Origin: Peronospora farinosa
Lineage: Eukaryota > Oomycota > Peronosporomycetes > Peronosporales > Peronosporaceae
Assembly (NCBI GenBank): GCA_947646735.1
Contig: CANTFK010000756.1
Location: forward strand, 243,682 to 307,681
Direction of reading: 5' to 3'
DNA: 64,000 bases
Part shown: positions 1-9,848 of the stretch, piece by piece
Layout: each line of letters begins with the position of its first letter
How positions within the stretch are numbered: position 1 is the stretch's first letter
Position numbers and translations under genes: made by a program
The notes under the pieces: generated by a model
The model's input: only the letters and a program-made list of their open reading frames with translations
Databases searched by the model: none
What the model was told of the DNA's origin: nothing

Positions 1-126
1 TTCATCCATCCAAGATCAAGTATAGGATACGAAACCGTTGTTTTGGTGTCTTTACAGCACATTGCGATGTTTGAGAATAATTGGGCAAGGGACCTAAGAT
101 GTATGCCGGAATACAAGTTTTTGCTA

Positions 127-1693
127 CTACGTCGACACAGATGGGTGGCGCTTCAGCAAAGCCTGCTCCACTGTAAAGTCGCCAAATTGCCGCGTCAACC
201 TCCGCATATAGATCTCCAATAGGTTGTAAACATCACGCATTACAAGCTCGATGACGACTTCATCCAGGAAAATTGCTATACAAGCAACCACAACTGTGCT
301 AAGATTCGAGATATCAGAAAACATAAGTACAACATTTCTTACCGAGATCTTCCAGTTTCTTCAACGTAGCAGAGTTTAGCTGCGATCTTCCCGTTTCCAC
401 CTTGTGAGCATTAACTTGTTCTTGGGTATTATCGGCATGTGCTCGTAGTCCAAGAAGATTTTCTGTCGACAGGAATACAATCACCAAGCGTAGTCAGCTT
501 ACAAACCATTTTACAAGCTGATTACTATTGTACAATCATACCAATGCTCCGCGTAGAATTGAAGAACATACAAAGCACGGCAGAATACGCATCCAACTCA
601 TCGATCGATCTGGCAACACAAAGTCAAAACCGCAACAAAGAAGTTGGTTCACACCTACTTCAGCAGCAATAATTAACTCCACCATCAACTTGGCACATAC
701 ACTGCAACAGAAGGTGCAGCTCCGACGCGTTCTACAGCAGCAATAGCTTGTTTTTTGACCATGCGTCCAAACCCAAAGGCTAGATTTGTCAGTTTGCCAA
801 TATTTGATGAAGTAGCATCTGTAATTCCTTCATCAGCCTGTAAATCATTGTATTACATTCATCAGCACCAGAACATCACCACTGACATTATTTTCCTTTT
901 CTCTTATATAATAAACTCACTCCATTGCTGCTGCTCCCTCTACGCCTCAACTGGATAGTATCATTGCTCTTATCCTGCAGTAAAAAAGGAAAAGACCGGA
1001 TCAACTGCACGCGTTCATGTCGCGTAAAATCCAGCAACGCGTCCAATTCTTTGATAAAAGCACTTTTCGTCGTATCTGGAGACAAGGACAGAGCGTGCTA
1101 CAATGTCCCAATAAGAAAAAAACACATGACGATAATAATCAGCTTTGGCTCTCGAATTCACAGCAGTTTTCAACTTTTTTCCCCTTACATTGGTCTTTTC
1201 AAGTCCGTGTTTTAATTGATGGAAAATTTCAATTTTAAGTGGAATTCCAGCCAATTTCACGTGATCTTGTTGCCAAATTTCCTTGGGCACAAATAATTTT
1301 GGTGAAAAAAAAGTTCCCATTTGAATGGACTTTTGAATCAGTTGCATGACGTGAAAACACCCAAAAGGTTGAGGTACAATCATTTCATGATTATGTGACT
1401 GTAATTTCACAAAAATGTACAAAGAAAATAATCGAAATTAGCGGTTAGAAAAAAAACTACTGGAAATCGGCAATAATGTTTAACAGGCGAACATTAATTT
1501 CAAAAGTAGGCGTCTGCTCGAGCATCTCTTTCGACACGCAGCGACGTGGCGTAGAAGACAATAGCAATGGTTTTTCTCTATAAGGGACAGCAGATTCATG
1601 CGACACGATTGATGTCGTGGAGCTTTTTTCCTCTTTCTCGCTTGCGTCATCAACAAGTGTCGATTGCGTCGTGTCCTGCTTCAAAGTCTCCAT
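127..1693 (-). CDS. Unrecognised seven-exon gene, about 359 aa
   Basis: I do not recognise the family. A phase-consistent model is complement(join(127..293, 343..462, 542..609, 701..837, 921..1097, 1189..1398, about 1493..1693)). Introns are 49-94 bp with GT..AG ends, and all phases add up to 1080 nt with a TAG stop at 127-129. The predicted protein is mostly helical and charged at the N-terminus. Its last exon has a hydrophobic segment (VVACIAIFLDEVVIEL) followed by a basic tail. The exon 1 donor is the weak point: the only in-phase site is GTTCGC at 1492, while the better-looking GTAGTT near 1463 would break the frame. The gene is tail-to-tail with nothing and lies 234 bp beyond the 3' end of the trehalose synthase. 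No function is claimed. Confidence 0.55.
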
Positions 1694-1927
1694 TTATGAT
1701 CCGAAAAATGGATTTTATCTCACCAAAACAACCGAATATCCAGATATTTTTTAACCTGTGTCGCTCTACTTTGTAGAACTTTGCATACGTTTTGCTACAT
1801 ACTTCATCTGTTGATTTTTGATAGTACCGACTGGCCCGTCTCATACTACTTCAAAGGTCTGTACTACCCAACACGATAGCAACCTATAATCATGGCAGCT
1901 TGAGCATTCCGTCCTACATAAAGTATA

Positions 1928-4900
1928 TCAAACAAACAAATACATGAGTTGAATTCTACCAAGAGATACACTCAATCCACCACAAACCTCGCTTGATGCT
2001 TTGCCAAACGCTTGTAAAAGCTGCTGAACTTCGTCCACATTGTTGACATACAAATGTGCATTGCTCGGTTTCTTGCCCACTGTGCATGTAAAAACGTGAT
2101 GAAGCGGCCCTTCATCACATGCAGCAACAAAATCCTCGTATGTACTGTTGCCAGGTCGTCCATGCATACTTTCTTCCGTTCGCTCGGCGTAATAGTCGTA
2201 AATGGCCTTGAACATACTCTCATCTGTTGTGTCGTCGCCAATACAGAAGAGAAAGTCGGGGTGGCTGTGGCTGATGCTCGCGTCCTGTGTCAAGATCTGT
2301 CTGGCTACCACACCTTTGTTGAGACCTTCAGGAACAATTTCCAGCAAACCCTTCTTGCGGATGATATTCACCGGGAGGTCACGAATTACTTCCTCTAAAT
2401 CCATCTGCAGCGAATTGGCTTGCAACAAACCCCACTCCGGGTCAGTTGAGCGAAAGTTCCAGGCAATACTTTGTTCAGTATACCGCACTACGCTACCATT
2501 TGTGCGCGTGCAGTATACTTTTAAAATCGGATCAACTGCCTCGTGGACTGGACCCCAGTCGAATTTGAATCTGTGTTGGTGCCAGTGACGATCGCTTTTT
2601 GGGTCGCTGTCACTGTCGTCCTGCATATCCATGTCCTCCGTACTATCGATGTTGATGGATCGAGCCCACGAGTACAGAGCTCCGTTATCAGATACGAGAC
2701 CAAGGCCGCGAATGTGTCCAAGTGACGCGCTTAGGCTCGATTTACTCACGCCACTCACCACAAATACTGTGTTTCGCGGATCATTCGTCAAGTTTGTCAG
2801 TGCCTCCATCATAGGTGGAGACGGCTTTTTACCCGTCACAGCTGTGAAGTCCTTCTTGACGTACATTGCGATATTCTCACGCGCGATAATGGTGCCGCCG
2901 TAGTCAAGCAGGAACACACGTCGCTCGGATTGCATATAAGCTGCCATGACCTTGTCAATGTTCAATTGCTTAAAGTCAGATCGCTCGCCAACTCGCAATA
3001 CGTGAGAGCGACCAATCTCCATATCCACGTATTCCATGTTCGTGTATTCCTCATCACCCTCTGGGTTGTCTGTGACTTCATGTAGAACTGACAATACTTG
3101 TTTCGTCCAGTTCGCAGCGGGTTGGCTGGTAATGTATGGCAAATCTCGTGCACGACGGCCTAGCCGCTCTTCGTCGCTCATTGTCAATGCATGGTCCAAA
3201 GAGTTCACAAGGCCCGTGATGTTCCACGGATTGACACGCACGGCACCGTTCAGGACGCAGCAGCACGCCGAAAACTCGCTTAAGATAACAACACCCGGTC
3301 GATTTGTCGGGTCCACGCCCTTTGCAAATACAAACTCGAGGGGCTTCAAGTTCAGTCCTTCGCGGATAGACGTGACCATCAAAATGTCGCTGGCGAGCCA
3401 CAGCGCCACACGGTCTTCTATCGTCGATGGAGAGGACGACTCCTCGTAGTCGATGCAACCCGGGCCATACGCCTCTGTAATTCGATCAACAAGCTTGCGG
3501 ATCTCGTTACTGCTATAGTTTTGGTCACCTAGTCGAGTATGTGCCAGGTTTGCACGCTCCACGAACACAAGCTTATCCTTCCACGTCGGGCAGTTGCTAA
3601 AAAACTGCTCAAACGCTAGCATCTTAAGCGGAATGCCACTCAGCCGCTGGCAAACATCAACACCTGCAATGAGAAGCTTGCCCGCATGTTTTTCGCGGAG
3701 CTTACGTGCTGCCTCCTGCACTTCAGGGTTGCCAATCACCTCGCGAATAAGTGTGGTTTCAATACCCACATGGCTAATCGTGATAATCACATTGCGACCA
3801 CGGTAGTCAACACCCAGGTTTCCACCGCGTCGAGACTGATAAGTGAGACCCAGAAAGCGCTTGCAGGCATTCAGAAAGTGGCGCGCGTGATCGAAAGAGT
3901 GAAATCCTACAATGTCCACGTCCAGCACGCCTTCTAGTAGTTGCGTGCCGTGCGAAAGCTCTCGGAACACCTCCGACGTGGGGAAAGGCACATGCAAGAA
4001 AAACACCATCTTGGGTCGCTTGCGGTTCTCGCTTCTGCATGTGTTGGCCAGATATGATGGAAACAGCAGCAGGTGATAGTCGTGCACCCAAACCGTATCA
4101 TTTTCCTTGCATAGCTCACCGACACGGTCGGCCAATAATCTGTTCACTGTCTGGTATGCTTCCCACCACTCGCCGTTGTTGCGCTCTTCCTTCCACTCAA
4201 TCACTTCTGCACGGTCCCAAATCGCGTAGTAAATGTCCAGAATATCCACATTGTGGAACATAGGCCACAGCTTGCTCTTGCAGTATCCACCGTGGTGATT
4301 TGCAGCCAGCTGACGGTCAATAAACACCGGGATGCACTTCATCTCTGCCAAGATCGCTGTAATCTCGCTCTTGTCATCATCTGAAAGCTCTTCATGGTCA
4401 CTACGCGCGTGGTATGTTACACAACCGACCCACATCGTGTTCATACTCTCAGCAATACTGTTTTCACTTCTTGAAATCAAACTATCACGATTCCACTTGG
4501 CTGACCAAGATCCATTCTCCAGCGACTTGGTAAGTTTCACTGGTAAGTGATAGCACACCAAGAACAGCATTGCTTCAGGTAATGGATGATAACTTGATGG
4601 CATATATCGCTTGTATCTGCTCTGCATTTTCTTCTTTTGTCGAAATCTTTGACTAGGCGAGCCTGTCATACTGCTACTTGGAGACTTGAGAGAGAGATCG
4701 CCTTCATTCTTCTCATCCAGAATCTTAGTAGCCACCATATCAGATGTTATTTTCTCCTTTTCCAATACAGCACAAGAGACATCAGTCATTGTGTCAGACG
4801 TCATCGTTTGTCCCAAAGCCATCGAGTTTTCAACTTGATGACGTTCATAGACAAGCGACCGTTCAATCCGTTCACCTGTTGGAATGAGTTCCATGTCCGG

Positions 4901-5488
4901 ATCAAAGTGTCCATATTCTTCCACTACACTCATTTCTCGTCCTTCCGGTATCAAGACTCTTTCACAGTCAATTTGTTCCCAGGAACTAAAGACACCACCA
5001 GAAAAGAGTGCGTACATGTATTGATGTGGTATTCCTCTTGGTAAAATCATTGGTTTTATCGTTGTCCAATAAGGGTACTCTTCAGGCGTTGTCACCAATG
5101 TCATACTCTCGTTCGGATTAAAGTGTCCCATAACAAACGAAGACCCTGAACAATGGACTGTCTCCCCCAATCGACTGGGTGCCTTTACTTTTAAATGAAC
5201 ACGTGTATATGTTCCTGTATTTACGTCTCCTGATGCCCCATTATCCGTTGAGGAAGAGGACGAGCGCCAACTTGCCAAATGAGGTAAATCATCGTGTGAT
5301 GATGATGACAGAGGCGCGTCACGTTTAAAAGTCGAAGGAAAAGGATTGGTTTCATCATGAGCTGAACGGTTTCGTTTTTCAGGACGAAACGACGTTGGTA
5401 ATGGAGGTCGTTTACCATCATTAAGACCACCTTTTGGCCACGTAGCCGAGCCATTTTCGCTCTGGGAGAAATCGTAGCGTTCCGTCAT
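1928..5488 (-). CDS. CBM20-trehalose-6-phosphate synthase/trehalose-phosphatase fusion
   Basis: This protein of about 1186 aa should make trehalose-6-phosphate from UDP-glucose and glucose-6-phosphate. The order is a Ser-rich N-terminus, a CBM20 starch-binding domain (about residues 94-190), a long Ser/charged linker, a GT20 synthase domain with WVHDYHLL near residue 467 and HVPFPTSE just after, and a HAD-type trehalose-phosphatase domain near residue 861 to the end. The HAD motif I reads DYGGT, not DxDGT, so the second Asp (the usual general acid) is missing. The later GDDTTDE metal motif near 1083 is intact. The phosphatase half may therefore be weak or regulatory. The first ATG is at 5486-5488; an upstream in-frame TTG is ignored. 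It is divergent from the DEAD-box helicase, with 236 bp between them. The synthase call is firm; the phosphatase activity is uncertain. Confidence 0.93.
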   Translation of the reverse strand: MTERYDFSQSENGSATWPKGGLNDGKRPPLPTSFRPEKRNRSAHDETNPFPSTFKRDAPLSSSSHDDLPHLASWRSSSSSTDNGASGDVNTGTYTRVHLKVKAPSRLGETVHCSGSSFVMGHFNPNESMTLVTTPEEYPYWTTIKPMILPRGIPHQYMYALFSGGVFSSWEQIDCERVLIPEGREMSVVEEYGHFDPDMELIPTGERIERSLVYERHQVENSMALGQTMTSDTMTDVSCAVLEKEKITSDMVATKILDEKNEGDLSLKSPSSSMTGSPSQRFRQKKKMQSRYKRYMPSSYHPLPEAMLFLVCYHLPVKLTKSLENGSWSAKWNRDSLISRSENSIAESMNTMWVGCVTYHARSDHEELSDDDKSEITAILAEMKCIPVFIDRQLAANHHGGYCKSKLWPMFHNVDILDIYYAIWDRAEVIEWKEERNNGEWWEAYQTVNRLLADRVGELCKENDTVWVHDYHLLLFPSYLANTCRSENRKRPKMVFFLHVPFPTSEVFRELSHGTQLLEGVLDVDIVGFHSFDHARHFLNACKRFLGLTYQSRRGGNLGVDYRGRNVIITISHVGIETTLIREVIGNPEVQEAARKLREKHAGKLLIAGVDVCQRLSGIPLKMLAFEQFFSNCPTWKDKLVFVERANLAHTRLGDQNYSSNEIRKLVDRITEAYGPGCIDYEESSSPSTIEDRVALWLASDILMVTSIREGLNLKPLEFVFAKGVDPTNRPGVVILSEFSACCCVLNGAVRVNPWNITGLVNSLDHALTMSDEERLGRRARDLPYITSQPAANWTKQVLSVLHEVTDNPEGDEEYTNMEYVDMEIGRSHVLRVGERSDFKQLNIDKVMAAYMQSERRVFLLDYGGTIIARENIAMYVKKDFTAVTGKKPSPPMMEALTNLTNDPRNTVFVVSGVSKSSLSASLGHIRGLGLVSDNGALYSWARSINIDSTEDMDMQDDSDSDPKSDRHWHQHRFKFDWGPVHEAVDPILKVYCTRTNGSVVRYTEQSIAWNFRSTDPEWGLLQANSLQMDLEEVIRDLPVNIIRKKGLLEIVPEGLNKGVVARQILTQDASISHSHPDFLFCIGDDTTDESMFKAIYDYYAERTEESMHGRPGNSTYEDFVAACDEGPLHHVFTCTVGKKPSNAHLYVNNVDEVQQLLQAFGKASSEVCGGLSVSLGRIQLMYLFV

Positions 5489-5724
5489 GAAGAGGGACAA
5501 ATAGTATGAGCTGGGAAGAAACGGAGATGTTTTTTAGCCAATCCGATCGATTAAAGTGATGCACGATGTTTGATTGGATGAAAACGAATGTACGGAAATG
5601 ATTGTACACGGACCAATCGTTTTGGCGACTTCAGTTAATGACTGGAGCAAAAGAGACTTAACCACTCAAGACGTCCATCAGATACAATTAATTAGTTAGT
5701 TAATTATACTAAACGCCTCAAGCC
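5489..5724. promoter_or_regulatory. Shared divergent promoter region
   Basis: These 236 bp separate two head-to-head genes and must hold both promoters. On the minus strand GCTCATACTATTTG (5498-5511) begins about 23 nt before the TPS ATG. It resembles the oomycete Inr (GCTCATTYY) plus T-rich flanking promoter region, with one mismatch. The helicase side is AT-rich with repeated TTAAT/TTAGT tracts (about 5685-5710) and no clear Inr. Confidence 0.4.
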
Positions 5725-7779
5725 ATGACGTCTGATAAAGTAACGATTGGACTGAGTAAAGAAGAGAAAGCAGCCAAGAAAATTGCAAAATTAGCCAAGA
5801 AACATGCCCAAGCTGCCATGACGGAGAGCTCACACGTCAAGAAGAGTAAGAAAAGTAAAAAAGACAAGAAGGAAAAGAAGGACAAGAAGGAAAAAAAGAG
5901 TAAAAAACGCAAACGGAACGAAGAGGAAAATGATGAGACGGATCCCGTGTCGGAAACGTCTGACGAGAGTGACAATGGTGTATCATCGTTGAAGAAATTC
6001 AAGACGGAAGTCAAGACTACGAACGTTGGCGGGACGGAGAATCCACAGCTTGAGACATTTGACATTAGTGATGAGACTCAGAAGAACCTTCAAGCTCGAG
6101 GTATTACTACACTTTTTCCTATCCAGGCCATGACATTTGACAAGATTATGGCTGGAAAGGACCTGATTGGTCGTGCTCGGACCGGTATGGGCAAGACACT
6201 TGCCTTTGCATTGCCAGTGATTGAGATTTTACTAAAAGACAAGCGGCCACGCGCGCGTGGACGTGCACCTCGTGTGGTGTGTATGGCTCCGACCCGTGAA
6301 TTGGCCAAACAGGTGGCATCCGAGTTTGAATTAACTGGGCCTTCGCTTAGCACAGTCTGCATCTATGGAGGAGCATCGTACCAGTCGCAGAACAATGCAT
6401 TCCGTAGTGGTGTAGATATTTTGGTGGGTACAACAGGTCGTGTCATTGACCACATTGACCGTGGAAATCTTCGTCTACACAATTGTGAGTTCTTGATCTT
6501 GGATGAAGCTGATACGATGCTGGAAATGGGATTTCGTGAAGACGTGCAGAAGGTGTTTACTGCGATGGAGAAAGTGCAGAATGAGAGCTCAGGTAAGCGT
6601 CAGACGCTGCTGTTCTCGGCTACGATCCCCAAGTGGGTGAAGGAAGTGGCTGACAAGTACATGCAGAAGGCGGAGTTTGTTAACCTGGTGAAGGACTCGG
6701 ATGATCAGGCGTCGACGGATGTGCAGCACATTGCGATTCCGTGCCATTGGCAAGGACGACCGACGCTGCTGGCTAATCTGCTTGGTGTGTACGCTAAGAA
6801 GGACTCGCGCACAATTATCTTTGCAGAAACAAAGAAGGACTGTAACGAGCTTGCAGTGCATCCTGAGATAAAGACTGACAGTCAAGTTTTGCACGGAGAC
6901 ATTGCACAGGACCAACGTGAGACGACCATGAAGGCTTTTCGTGAGGGCCGTCTGCGTCTGTTGATTGCGACGGATGTTGCGGCTCGTGGTCTGGACATGA
7001 ACGTTGACTTGGTGATCAACTCTGAGCCGCCTCGCAAGATGTCGGGTATGGCTGACGTTGACACGTATGTTCACCGTTCTGGTCGTACGGGCCGTGCTGG
7101 TAAAAAAGGTATCTGTATCACTTTGTACACAACTCGCCAGCGCGACCAGCTGAACCAGATTGAGCGCAAGATCGGAAACAAGTTCATTATGAAGGGACCT
7201 CCAGACCAAGAGGATCTGATTAAGGCATCTGCTGCCAAGGCGCTGAAGGAGATTGGCAACGTCGACCCCAGTATGATTGAGCTTTTTCAGGAAAAAGCTA
7301 ATGAGCTCCTCGAGAGTATGGAACCTGAAAAGTGTCTGGCGGCTGCACTGGCTTGCATCACGGGCCACACCAAGCCACCTCGCTGTACGTCGCTCATGTC
7401 TGGTGTGCCTGACTACGTGACAGTTTTGTTCACGAGCTCCAACTGTATCCGTGCTAAGGGATACGTCTGGAATGCTTTGAACCGTGACATTCCTGAGAGC
7501 ATCGCGACCAACATTAAGCAATTGACCCTGACGGAGGATTCGATGGGTGCTTGCTTTGACCTCCCGATTGCTGGTCTGGAGCTCTTGGAAAAGCTGGTTG
7601 AGGATGGTGGTATGCATTGCCCATACTCGATCCCGAAGACGCTTCCGAAGCTGCAACAGTCAGCTTACCAAATGCGTGCACAGAGCTTCGGTGGTGGTCG
7701 TGGTGGTGGTCGTGGTTACGGTGGCGGTCGCGGTCGCCGTGGCCGTGGCGGCAGTGGTGGCCGTGGACGTCGCTATTAA
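5725..7779 (+). CDS. DEAD-box RNA helicase, DDX21/nucleolar helicase 2 type
   Basis: This 684-aa ATP-dependent RNA helicase probably acts in nucleolar ribosome biogenesis. Residues 30-75 are Lys-rich repeats that can act as nuclear/nucleolar signals. A Q motif comes next. Motif I (RTGMGKT) is near 152-158, motif Ia is PTRELAKQ, motif Ib is TTGR, motif II is DEAD near 260, and motif III is SAT. Motif V (ATDVAARGLD) and motif VI (HRSGRTGRAG) follow. After the helicase core there is a GUCT-like domain (about 555-650) as in DDX21/DDX50 and plant PRH75. The last 30 residues are a Gly/Arg (RGG/GYGGG) RNA-binding tail. The gene is a single exon with no sign of damage. A 355-codon antisense frame inside it is a codon-usage shadow. 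Confidence 0.96.
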   Translation: MTSDKVTIGLSKEEKAAKKIAKLAKKHAQAAMTESSHVKKSKKSKKDKKEKKDKKEKKSKKRKRNEEENDETDPVSETSDESDNGVSSLKKFKTEVKTTNVGGTENPQLETFDISDETQKNLQARGITTLFPIQAMTFDKIMAGKDLIGRARTGMGKTLAFALPVIEILLKDKRPRARGRAPRVVCMAPTRELAKQVASEFELTGPSLSTVCIYGGASYQSQNNAFRSGVDILVGTTGRVIDHIDRGNLRLHNCEFLILDEADTMLEMGFREDVQKVFTAMEKVQNESSGKRQTLLFSATIPKWVKEVADKYMQKAEFVNLVKDSDDQASTDVQHIAIPCHWQGRPTLLANLLGVYAKKDSRTIIFAETKKDCNELAVHPEIKTDSQVLHGDIAQDQRETTMKAFREGRLRLLIATDVAARGLDMNVDLVINSEPPRKMSGMADVDTYVHRSGRTGRAGKKGICITLYTTRQRDQLNQIERKIGNKFIMKGPPDQEDLIKASAAKALKEIGNVDPSMIELFQEKANELLESMEPEKCLAAALACITGHTKPPRCTSLMSGVPDYVTVLFTSSNCIRAKGYVWNALNRDIPESIATNIKQLTLTEDSMGACFDLPIAGLELLEKLVEDGGMHCPYSIPKTLPKLQQSAYQMRAQSFGGGRGGGRGYGGGRGRRGRGGSGGRGRRY

Positions 7780-8130
7780 ACTGCTTCGTGCTACAACTTG
7801 CCATCAAGTGCATGGAGGTGTAGCTAGATAGGTCTCCCAACTCTTTAACATTAAATATTGTATAGAGGTTTGTCATTCATGCAATGATGTCTGATGCCTG
7901 TCGAAGCACGGCCAAGTTGCTCTGTACAAGCTTCATTCGAGATGGTGTTGAACTCCTATTGAACCATCAGATGATGGACGAAAAAATGGTTTACCAGTTC
8001 CAGTAAAAAACATCACGGGTCTTCATCTGGATCAGATGAAGATTCGAGTGTCATCATATTGATTGGTGGGTGTCAATAGACAAAGTCTCCATGTGCCACT
8101 TTTAGGTCCTCTCTCAGCCGAGGAAACAAA
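7780..8130. other. Intergenic spacer, no gene seen
   Basis: These 351 bp contain the helicase 3' UTR and the effector-gene upstream sequence. I see no ORF, RNA gene or repeat I can support. Confidence 0.6.
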
Positions 8131-8147
8131 GTCATTCCATTTTCCAA
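8131..8147 (+). promoter_or_regulatory. Oomycete-type Inr plus FPR core promoter
   Basis: GTCATTCCATTTTCCAA fits the oomycete initiator (TCATTYY followed by CAWTTT) with the T-rich flanking promoter region directly after it. It ends one base before the ATG at 8149, so the predicted 5' leader would be only about 15 nt, which is typical of Phytophthora genes. This site is the best core promoter in the window. Confidence 0.6.
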
Positions 8148-8148
8148 C

Positions 8149-8562
8149 ATGAGTCGCCTGCTCGTGGTGTTCATTCTCACATGCTGCTACAGTCACGCCA
8201 CCAGTGATAGTATTGTCCCAATCAAGAAACAAGAAATGAACTTCACAAACCGTAGTAACGTAAAATGCTTCCTCAGGGGTAGCAAGACGATCGTTAACAA
8301 AGTAGAAGAAGTAGAAGAGAGAGGGTCTCCTGTCGCAAGTATCACTGAGCTGGAGACACTTTTGAAGAAGGTTGTTTCTCCTGAGAGATTCAACACTATA
8401 ATGGCCAAGAAGAAACTCAAGCTTGAAAATGCAAAGGTTGAGAAGGAGTACACTAAACTTGAAGCCTGGAAAATTATTGCAAAAGGACAAATGAAGCCGG
8501 TAGTGATAATAGCAGCCATATCGCTGCTTGGAGGATATCTTGCGTATCTGGTGAAGGGGTAA
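8149..8562 (+). CDS. Putative secreted RxLR-like effector with C-terminal membrane anchor
   Basis: This 137-aa protein has a hydrophobic signal peptide (residues 1 to about 18, ending near SHATSD). It then has CFLR at 40-43 and VEER at 55-58. That spacing and order match the RxLR-dEER N-terminus of oomycete host-translocated effectors, with the first Arg replaced by Cys. Residues 64-112 are Lys/Glu-rich and probably helical, with no convincing WY fold. Residues 117-135 form a single hydrophobic helix (PVVIIAAISLLGGYLAYLV) followed by KG. This would make it tail-anchored in a host or pathogen membrane. It has an excellent Inr-FPR promoter and no intron. Alternatives are an ordinary small secreted or ER protein. 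The effector call rests on the N-terminal motifs and is moderate. Confidence 0.65.
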   Translation: MSRLLVVFILTCCYSHATSDSIVPIKKQEMNFTNRSNVKCFLRGSKTIVNKVEEVEERGSPVASITELETLLKKVVSPERFNTIMAKKKLKLENAKVEKEYTKLEAWKIIAKGQMKPVVIIAAISLLGGYLAYLVKG

Positions 8563-9848
8563 GAGTGTCTCGTTGTTGGGCAAACTAGTATCTTGACGTC
8601 CGAACGATGATATTCTATCACTGAAGCTTGAGAGAAGACACTTTCACTCTCCTCCAAGTTTTACCGGAATCCTTACATTGCGGCGACAGCTAGTATCAAG
8701 GTAGCACTGGGACTGATACATATTACATGATGTCCGTGACGGCCCTTTCGTCTTCACTGTCAGTCCGTATTTGATTTCTGCACAGCAGTCGTTATCTCTT
8801 TAAATTTACGTAGTGGTTAATCATTCTCGCAGCACAATAAAATTCTAACACTTGCCTCGGCGCACCACGGCACTTTTTGTTTTTCCTTGGGATTTAACTT
8901 TAAGGTTCTTCGTTTCAACGTGCTTTAGTAGACCGACCAAATTTCTTGCTATATAACGATACCAACATCGTGTCGGACATAATCATATCGTGCAGTGGGT
9001 CCTTGATAGAGTTTACAAAAGACTAACCAAGATGGCTGCATTCTAGTGTCATGAACATTGCGACGAAAGCTACAATAAGGAGGTCATGAAGCGAATGGTG
9101 GCAAAATTTCATACAAGAAGTGTCGCAAAGGATGCACAGGTGAGACGTTGCGTTAAGTGACGGTTTGAATAGTTTGCTGACGCTACGCGACCGGAACGAG
9201 ATTATGCAACCGAAGCGCTAGTCGACCAAATCACTGCGTGGTATTGTACGCAATCTACATCGAGTAGATGGTCGATCCGTGATCGTCCTGACGCCCCGTC
9301 TTCGGATGTGAACTTGTATTGGATATGAGACGCTCCTCATCGCCAATGCACACGTACTTGATATTACCGTTGACTCGCTGGATTGAAAACCGGTGCGTTA
9401 CAACTTACACCACACGACACCCTTCAAGTGATCAATGTTTTTCGTTCTACACTCTTCAGGCATCCGTTTTTACCACCATTGTGCGAGATCGACATACAAA
9501 GCAGACAGCTAAACCTCTGCACTTGTGTCACATCGTGACCGTGGCACAAAGCCAGCCATGACAGAATGGCGGCGTAATCGGAAGCCTCGTCGACCAAACG
9601 GTAAATTAACTTTCAATGCCGTCGACTTTATCCAATTACGCAGTCGCAGCACGACACTTGTCATCGAAGTGTTACACGGATTGACGACTGATCATTTGTA
9701 CAAACTTGATGACAAATTTTAGTGGTCAAACCAGAACGGAAGAATTGCCAAGTTGTAAAACGTGAAGTAAGATATTTTCTTGTTCATTCCCACACCTGTT
9801 GGTGCTTTACGTGCTCATGAAACTTCAAGTGGCCCCGGTACGTCTTCT
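8563..9848. other. Intergenic, no supported gene
   Basis: These 1.29 kb separate the small secreted protein from the 3' end of the LtaS-like gene. Short frames at 9319-9561 and 9525-9722 have no recognisable domain, no good start context and no intron-joined extension. A Lys/Arg-rich stretch near 9050-9150 could be decayed coding DNA but is broken by stops. Confidence 0.5.

Noticed and set aside
6589..7656. 355-codon antisense frame inside the DEAD-box helicase
   Set aside because: It lies entirely opposite a well-supported gene, has no domain and is explained by codon usage of the sense gene.
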